A stretch of DNA of 64,000 bases from positions 33,153 to 97,152 of the forward strand of contig NZ_MAQA01000009.1 of NCBI RefSeq assembly GCF_001692445.1, given 5' to 3'. The notes under the pieces are model-generated. The model saw nothing but the letters and a program-made list of their open reading frames with translations. It was not told where the DNA came from and made no database searches. The position numbers were made by a program, and so were the translations under genes. The stretch is from Oerskovia enterophila (lineage in GTDB: Bacteria; Actinomycetota; Actinomycetes; Actinomycetales; Cellulomonadaceae). Positions 59,419 to 64,000 of the stretch are shown piece by piece. Each line of letters begins with the position of its first letter. Within the stretch, counting starts at the first letter, position 1.

Positions 59419-60597
59419 ATGGACACGACGACGAGCTCCACGATCCGCCCCTTCCGCCTCGAGATCCCGCAGGCGGACCTCGACGACCTGGCCGACCGTC
59501 TCGCGCGGACCCGGTTCCCCGCCCCGCTGCCGGGCGACGGCTGGGACACGGGAGTCCCTGTCTCCTACCTGCGCGAGGTCGTCGAGCACTGGCGCGCGTC
59601 CTACGACTGGCGCGCGCAGGAGGCCTCCATCAACACCTACCCGCAGTTCCTCACCGAGATCGACGGGCAGCGGGTCCACTTCCTGCACGTCCGCTCGCCC
59701 GAGCCCGACGCGCTCCCGCTGCTGCTCACGCACGGCTGGCCGGGGTCGTTCGCCGAGTTCCTCGACGTGATCGGGCCGCTCACGGACCCGCGCGCGCACG
59801 GCGGCGACCCCGCGCAGGCCTTCCACGTCGTGATCCCCTCGCTCCCGGGCTTCGGCTTCTCGGGACCCACCGAGGCCGGCTGGAACAGTGCTCGCATCGC
59901 GGTCGCGTGGGCCGAGCTCATGCGCCGGCTCGGCTACGAGCGCTACGGCGTGCAGGGCGGCGACGTGGGCGCGGGGGTCTCGCCCGAGGTCGCGCGCGCG
60001 ACCGGGAGCGACGGCACCACAGGACCGGTCGTGGGCGTGCACCTCAACGGCAACATCGGCATGGCGTTCCACGAGATCGGCGAGGACGAGCTCGCGAGCC
60101 TCACGGAGCTCGAGCGCGACCGTCTGAGCCGGATCGGGCGCTTCATGACCGAGGAGCTCGGCTACGTCTCGATCCAGGGCACGCGCCCCGGGCTGATCGG
60201 CGCGGCACTCACGGACTCGCCCGTCGGGCAGCTCGCGTGGATCCTCGACAAGCTCAAGGCCTGGACGTTCCCCGCGGACGAGCTGCCGCACGAGGTGCTC
60301 GGCTGGGACCGGATGCTCACCGACGTGATGATCTACTGGCTGACCGGCACGGCCGGGTCGTCGGCGTACATGGCGTACGCGAGCGAGAGCGCGTGGGACG
60401 CGCCCAAGCCCCCGACCGGCGTCCCGACGGCCGTCATCGTGTTCGCGCACGACGTCGGCATCCGCCGGTACGCCGAGGCCCAGCACCGGATCACACGGTG
60501 GACCGACGTCGAGGGTCGCGGGGGCCACTTCGCGGCGATGGAGGAACCAGAGGCGTTCGTCGCCGACGTGCGGGAGTTCTTCGCGACGGTCCGCTGA
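59419..60597 (+). CDS. Epoxide hydrolase family protein (EHN domain)
   Basis: A 392-residue alpha/beta hydrolase. The N-terminal EHN domain has [20 protein letters not shown] and [20 protein letters not shown]. The catalytic part has the oxyanion HGWPGS, the nucleophile Asp182 in VQGGDVGAG (usually GGDWG), and His in [13 protein letters not shown]. Such enzymes open epoxides to diols; the natural substrate is unknown. TAGCGT ends 7 nt before the ATG, though CGAGGAC also lies there as a weak ribosome binding site. Confidence 0.92.
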   Translation: MDTTTSSTIRPFRLEIPQADLDDLADRLARTRFPAPLPGDGWDTGVPVSYLREVVEHWRASYDWRAQEASINTYPQFLTEIDGQRVHFLHVRSPEPDALPLLLTHGWPGSFAEFLDVIGPLTDPRAHGGDPAQAFHVVIPSLPGFGFSGPTEAGWNSARIAVAWAELMRRLGYERYGVQGGDVGAGVSPEVARATGSDGTTGPVVGVHLNGNIGMAFHEIGEDELASLTELERDRLSRIGRFMTEELGYVSIQGTRPGLIGAALTDSPVGQLAWILDKLKAWTFPADELPHEVLGWDRMLTDVMIYWLTGTAGSSAYMAYASESAWDAPKPPTGVPTAVIVFAHDVGIRRYAEAQHRITRWTDVEGRGGHFAAMEEPEAFVADVREFFATVR

Positions 60598-60626
60598 GCG
60601 GCGGCAGGCCGTTCCCTGGCTTCCGC

Positions 60627-60683
60627 CGAGTGCATGGTTGCGCTGCGACTCGCCGGGCGTTTCGCAGCGCAATCATGCACTCA
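60627..60683. repeat. 57-bp palindromic element, copy 6 (ATGATT stem type)
   Basis: 57 bp from CGAGTGC (one terminal mismatch) to GCACTCA, centre CGCCGGGCG. It matches copy 5 at nearly every position; the ATGGTT/AATCAT stem holds one G-U type change. It lies between convergent genes. Confidence 0.95.
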
Positions 60684-60760
60684 GCGCCCAAGAACCCGGC
60701 CCGACGGCGGAGCGCCCCCTCCGCGTCGAGGGTGCGCTCCGGCGTCGGGCCGGGAGCCCG

Positions 60761-61816
60761 TCACGGGTGGACGAGGATCTTCACCGCGGTCTCGTTGCGG
60801 TGGATCAGGGTGTCGAAGCCCTCGGTGACGAGGTCCTCGAGCGGGATCTTCGCCGTGATGAACGGGGCGAGGTCGATCTTGCCCTCCTGGACGAGCTTGA
60901 TCGTCTCGGCGTGGTCGCGCACGTAAGCGATGGTCCCGCGCAGGTCGATCTCCTTGAGGACGAGCTTCTGCATGTCGACCGCGGCGGCCTTGCCCCAGAT
61001 CGACACGACCACGATCACGCCCGCGGGACGGACCGCGTCGAAGAGCTGGTCGAGGACCGCGTTGACGCTCGTGCACTCGAAGGCCACGTCGACGCCGCGA
61101 CCGTCCGTGATCTCGCGGACGCGGGCGATGAGGTTGTCCTGCGTGGGGTCGACGACGTGGTCGGCGACGTGCGTCTCGCGGGCCTTGGTCTTCCGGGCCT
61201 CGGAGACCTCGGACATGATGACCGTGACGCCGCGCGCCTTGAGGACCGCGGCCGTGAGCAGCCCGATGGGTCCCGCACCGCCGACGAGCGCGACGTCGCC
61301 GGCCTGGGCGCCCGAGCGGACGACCGCGTGGTGGCCGACCGACAGCGGCTCGATGAGCGCGGCCTGGTCGAGGGGGATGTCGCCCACGGGGTGGACCCAG
61401 CGTCGGTCGACGACGACCTTCTCGGAGAGCCCGCCGCCGCCACCGGCCAGGCCGATGAAGCCCATCTTGACGCACAGGTGGTAGTTGCCGGCCTCGCACT
61501 GCGCGCACTCGCCGCACACGAAGTAGGGCTCGACGACCACGGACTCGCCGATCGTCAGGTCGTCGACGCCCTCGCCCAGCGCGGTCACGGTCCCGGAGAA
61601 CTCGTGGCCCATGGTCACGGGGATCTCCTCGTGCGACAGGGGGTGCGGGCGGCCCTTGGCGGGCGTGAAGATGGGGCCGTCGAGGTATTCGTGCAGGTCC
61701 GAACCGCAGATCCCGCACCAGGCGATGTCGATCGCGACCGCGCCCGGCCGCAGCTCGGGGGCCGGGACGTCCTCGATGCGGATGTCTTCTCGTCCGTGGA
61801 AACGTGCAGCCTTCAT
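60761..61816 (-). CDS. Zinc-containing medium-chain alcohol dehydrogenase (2,3-butanediol dehydrogenase type)
   Basis: A 351-residue dehydrogenase. The catalytic zinc ligands include Cys37 (WCGICGSDLHEYLDG) and the His-Glu in VTMGHEFSG; structural zinc cysteines are in CGECAQCEAGNYHLC. The NAD site is VALVGGAGPIGLLTAAVLKA. FEPYF-type region VVEPYFVCG and IGLAGGGGGLSEKVVVD match (R,R)-butanediol and sorbitol dehydrogenases. It probably interconverts acetoin and 2,3-butanediol, or oxidises a polyol. GCGAGGATC precedes the ATG. A perfect 15-bp palindrome lies upstream. Confidence 0.92.
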   Translation of the reverse strand: MKAARFHGREDIRIEDVPAPELRPGAVAIDIAWCGICGSDLHEYLDGPIFTPAKGRPHPLSHEEIPVTMGHEFSGTVTALGEGVDDLTIGESVVVEPYFVCGECAQCEAGNYHLCVKMGFIGLAGGGGGLSEKVVVDRRWVHPVGDIPLDQAALIEPLSVGHHAVVRSGAQAGDVALVGGAGPIGLLTAAVLKARGVTVIMSEVSEARKTKARETHVADHVVDPTQDNLIARVREITDGRGVDVAFECTSVNAVLDQLFDAVRPAGVIVVVSIWGKAAAVDMQKLVLKEIDLRGTIAYVRDHAETIKLVQEGKIDLAPFITAKIPLEDLVTEGFDTLIHRNETAVKILVHP

Positions 61817-61950
61817 GATCCTCGCCACGCCTTCTCTCGTTGGTCGCTGGGTTCCTGACAGGCGACCCCGGACGGGTCGCCTCGATGCCCGGGGCAACTT
61901 CCACCCTAGGCACGTGACCTGCGGAAGAGCCCGGCCAAAGGTCCCGAATC

Positions 61951-61965
61951 GGATGTGACACATCC
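61951..61965. promoter_or_regulatory. Perfect 15-bp palindrome, possible operator
   Basis: GGATGTG-A-CACATCC is perfectly symmetrical. It lies 135 bp upstream of the alcohol dehydrogenase start and 123 bp upstream of the divergent exonuclease gene. It could be the operator for either; no regulator gene is adjacent. Confidence 0.55.
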
Positions 61966-62087
61966 CTCCTCGCAGCGTCAGATCAGGAACCTCCGCGGCC
62001 GGGTGTCGGGGCGTCGCGCCGGTCGGGGCGCGCGGCACCCGGGCCGTGGACCGGCCCGCGTGGGCGGCCGCCGGTACGTTGGGTGGC

Positions 62088-63134
62088 ATGACGGACCCGG
62101 CGACGCCCGCTCCCCTGCGCGACACCCAGCTCCCCGGCCACGGCGGCCTGCTGCTGCTCGACTCCGCGTCGCAGTACTTCCGTGCGTTCTTCGGGGTCCC
62201 GGACTCGGTCAGGGCCCCCGACGGCACGCCCGTCAACGCCGTGCGCGGCTTCCTCGACACCATCGCGGTGCTCGTCACCGAGCGGCGGCCCGTGCGCCTC
62301 GTGGCGTGCTGGGACGACGACTGGCGCCCCGCGTTCCGCGTCGACGCGATCCCGTCCTACAAGGCCCACCGGGTCGCGACCGAGGTGCCCGGGACCACGG
62401 GCATCGAGGAGGTCCCCGAGGCCCTGACGGCCCAGGTCCCCGTCATCGTCGAGGTCCTCGCGGCCCTCGGGATCGCGCGCGTCGGCTGCCCGGGCTACGA
62501 GGCCGACGACGTGATCGGCACGCTCGTCGAGCGCGAGTCGGCCCGGCGGCGCGCCCTGCGCGAGGCGGGCGAAGGGATCGGTGCGAGCGGCTCCCGTGGG
62601 CCTGATGTCGGGCCCGTCGAGGTCGTCACGGGAGACCGCGACCTGTTCCAGCTCGTCGACGACGACGTGCCAGTGCGCGTCCTGTACACCGCTCGGGGTC
62701 TCAAGAAGCTCGACGTCGTGGACGTCGAGCGCCTGGCCGAGCGCTACGGCGTGACGTCGGGCCAGGCGTACGCCGACATGGCCGCGCTGCGCGGCGACCC
62801 GAGCGACGGCCTACCGGGCGTCGCTGGCATCGGCGAGAAGACGGCCGCGGGGCTGCTCGCCCGCTACGGCGACCTCGCGGGCATCCTGCGCGCACGCGAC
62901 GAGGGCGACCCCGGCCTGAGCCCCACGCAGCGACGCCGCCTGACCGAGGCCGCGGACTACCTGGACGTCGCCCCGCTCGTGGTCCAGGTCGCGCGCGACG
63001 CCCCCCTGCCCGCAGTGCCCGACGACGTCCCGTCCGCCCCCGCGGACGCTGCGGCCCTCGACGCGCTCGCCTCGCGCTGGGGACTGCGGTCGAGCGTCGA
63101 CCGGGTCCTGGAGGCGTTCGCGTCCGTGCGCTGA
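62088..63134 (+). CDS. 5'-3' exonuclease (PolA N-terminal-like)
   Basis: A 348-residue stand-alone flap/5'-3' exonuclease. Metal and DNA-binding features are LLLLDSASQYFRAFFG, CWDDDWRPAFRVDAIPSYKA, GYEADDVIGTL, VEVVTGDRDLFQLVDDDVPV and the helix-hairpin-helix DGLPGVAGIGEKTAAGLLAR. It should remove RNA primers or flaps like the first domain of DNA polymerase I, without the polymerase. TACGTT ends 7 nt before the ATG with no binding site, so it is probably leaderless. Confidence 0.93.
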   Translation: MTDPATPAPLRDTQLPGHGGLLLLDSASQYFRAFFGVPDSVRAPDGTPVNAVRGFLDTIAVLVTERRPVRLVACWDDDWRPAFRVDAIPSYKAHRVATEVPGTTGIEEVPEALTAQVPVIVEVLAALGIARVGCPGYEADDVIGTLVERESARRRALREAGEGIGASGSRGPDVGPVEVVTGDRDLFQLVDDDVPVRVLYTARGLKKLDVVDVERLAERYGVTSGQAYADMAALRGDPSDGLPGVAGIGEKTAAGLLARYGDLAGILRARDEGDPGLSPTQRRRLTEAADYLDVAPLVVQVARDAPLPAVPDDVPSAPADAAALDALASRWGLRSSVDRVLEAFASVR

Positions 63135-63165
63135 GGCGTCAGCAGCGCCGTGCCGACCTCGGAGC

Positions 63166-63312
63166 TCAGGTGCGCGGGCGTCGGCGGCGACGCCGCCCGC
63201 GCTCCTCGCCACGCATCCCACTGAGGAACGCCCGCACGACGATCACCACATAGGTCAGCAGCGCGAGCACGCAGACCACCGTGACGAGCTGCCACGGCTT
63301 GATCATGTCCAT
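63166..63312 (-). CDS. Small single-span membrane protein with Arg-rich tail
   Basis: A 48-residue protein: MDMIKPWQLVTVVCVLALLT, a helix to about residue 28, and a very basic tail (GMRGEERGRRRRRRPRT). A perfect Shine-Dalgarno (AGGAGG) is spaced 5 nt before the ATG, which is the main evidence that it is translated. No family is recognised. It is convergent with the exonuclease gene, 31 bp away. Confidence 0.6.
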   Translation of the reverse strand: MDMIKPWQLVTVVCVLALLTYVVIVVRAFLSGMRGEERGRRRRRRPRT

Positions 63313-63432
63313 CGTTCCTCCTGCCTGGCACCCGTGGTGCCGGGTCCTCCCGTCGCGCCTCGGTGCGCCCGGTCGAGCCTCCCACACCTCTGGTCAGCCC
63401 TCGGGATGTCCTGTATGTTCCCGCAAGGAAGG

Positions 63433-63456
63433 CTGCAACGTTACGCAACCTTGCAG
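63433..63456. promoter_or_regulatory. Operator-like inverted repeat upstream of the CBM25-type gene
   Basis: CTGCAA (63433-63438) and TTGCAG (63451-63456) flank CGTTACGCAACC, which itself holds a GCAACGTTACGC core. The pattern resembles LacI-family (MalR-type) sites with a CG centre. It is 51 bp before the start codon. Confidence 0.5.
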
Positions 63457-63506
63457 AAGTCACACCGTCGTGACTCTCGGCGGTGCCCCCTTGATGAAGG
63501 AAGCTC

Positions 63507-64000
63507 ATGCGATCAACGACGTTCGCACGGTGGAGACGACCCGTCGCCCTCCTCCTCGGCCTCGGGCTCCTGGGCCCGCTCGCCGTCACCTCGGTGGCCA
63601 CGTCGGCCGCCGGCGCGACCAGCGGCGAGGCCTCGACAACGGTCTACTACCCGGCCCGAGCCGGCTGGACCACGACCAACGTCCACTACGGCGTCACGGG
63701 CGGCGCGTGGACCACGGTCCCCGGCGTCGCCATGGCGCCCGCGTGCGACGGCTGGCTCAGCCGGACCATCCCGCTCGGGACGGCCGCCGGGGCCCAGCTC
63801 ACGTTCAACAACGGGTCAGGCACCTGGGACAACAACGGCGGCCGCAACTACGCGGTCGGTGCGGGCGTCGTGGTCGTCAAGGACGGTGCCGTCACGGTCG
63901 GCAAGGGGATCCCCGACTCGCGCCTCGAGGAGGTCGGCGAGCACTACTACGGGTTCGGTGGCAAGAGCCCTATCAACGAGCAGAACCTGGCCCTCAAGGC
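63507..64000 (+). CDS. Secreted CBM25-type carbohydrate-binding protein, probably amylase, partial
   Basis: The first 165 or so residues of a gene that runs past the right edge. [20 protein letters not shown] is an export signal (cleavage near TSAAGA). The mature part begins [20 protein letters not shown], then [20 protein letters not shown] and [20 protein letters not shown], the CBM25/starch-binding pattern with aromatic ligands. GAAGGAAG precedes the ATG. Starch-active enzymes (alpha-amylase) usually follow such modules, but the catalytic domain is not in view. The operator-like repeat upstream suggests sugar-controlled expression. Confidence 0.82.
   Translation, partial: MRSTTFARWRRPVALLLGLGLLGPLAVTSVATSAAGATSGEASTTVYYPARAGWTTTNVHYGVTGGAWTTVPGVAMAPACDGWLSRTIPLGTAAGAQLTFNNGSGTWDNNGGRNYAVGAGVVVVKDGAVTVGKGIPDSRLEEVGEHYYGFGGKSPINEQNLALK

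Noticed and set aside
1..64000. tRNA, rRNA, CRISPR arrays, integrases or insertion sequences
   Set aside because: I looked for TTCGA-type tRNA arms, spaced direct repeats and transposase motifs and found nothing convincing.

Overview
The window is 64 kb of very GC-rich DNA with tightly packed genes, many GTG starts, frequent ATGA/GTGA gene overlaps and many Arg/Ala/Gly-rich proteins. It fits a high-GC actinobacterium. The mix of branched-chain keto-acid dehydrogenase, cysteine-free (zinc-independent) ribosomal proteins, secreted glycosidases and a CBM25-type starch protein is most like Cellulomonadaceae/Promicromonosporaceae (Oerskovia, Cellulosimicrobium or Cellulomonas type). The species call is inference. 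I saw no rRNA, tRNA, CRISPR array, integrase or insertion sequence.

Layout. 1-5678: a leucine/branched-chain amino acid degradation block, with a partial acyl-CoA carboxylase beta chain behind a complete E1 alpha-E1 beta-E2 operon and a divergent Lrp/AsnC regulator. 5679-11110: a small repeat-rich gap, a 1267-residue membrane protein and a YibE/F membrane protein. 11318-14498: HU, then a zinc-starvation block in which L28, L33, S14 and L31, all without zinc ribbons, are divergent from a CobW-like protein across two Zur-type boxes. 14619-25660: a host-glycan (mucin-type O-glycan) locus with a GH101 endo-alpha-GalNAcase, a GH35 beta-galactosidase, an ABC sugar importer and a LacI regulator. 25772-27359: an AbiEi/AbiEii type IV toxin-antitoxin pair with a near-perfect operator. 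27758-31271: a copper/DyP operon. 31379-38970: amidohydrolase, glutamate decarboxylase, TetR, SDR, a TraR/DksA operon and oxidoreductases. 39078-47801: polyamine/membrane genes (speD, DUF4178, DUF350, membrane spermidine synthase), a DedA protein, and two junctions where neighbouring genes are both cut off. 47868-54792: small stress and membrane proteins, antiporter, AI-2E-type permease, acetyltransferase, universal stress protein and esterase. 55001-64000: a two-component system, epoxide hydrolase, zinc alcohol dehydrogenase, 5'-3' exonuclease and the start of a secreted CBM25-type protein.

Three cross-cutting signals stand out. First, six palindromes of exactly 57 bp bounded by TGAGTGC/GCACTCA (one with a single end mismatch at each of two copies) are scattered from 38985 to 60683; their arm sequences differ between copies while pairing is kept. 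Second, at least eleven genes have a TANNNT hexamer 6-7 nt before the start codon and no ribosome binding site, which suggests leaderless mRNAs. Third, two sharp junctions (about 39960 and about 46960) each cut two different genes, as a clean deletion or an assembly join would do.
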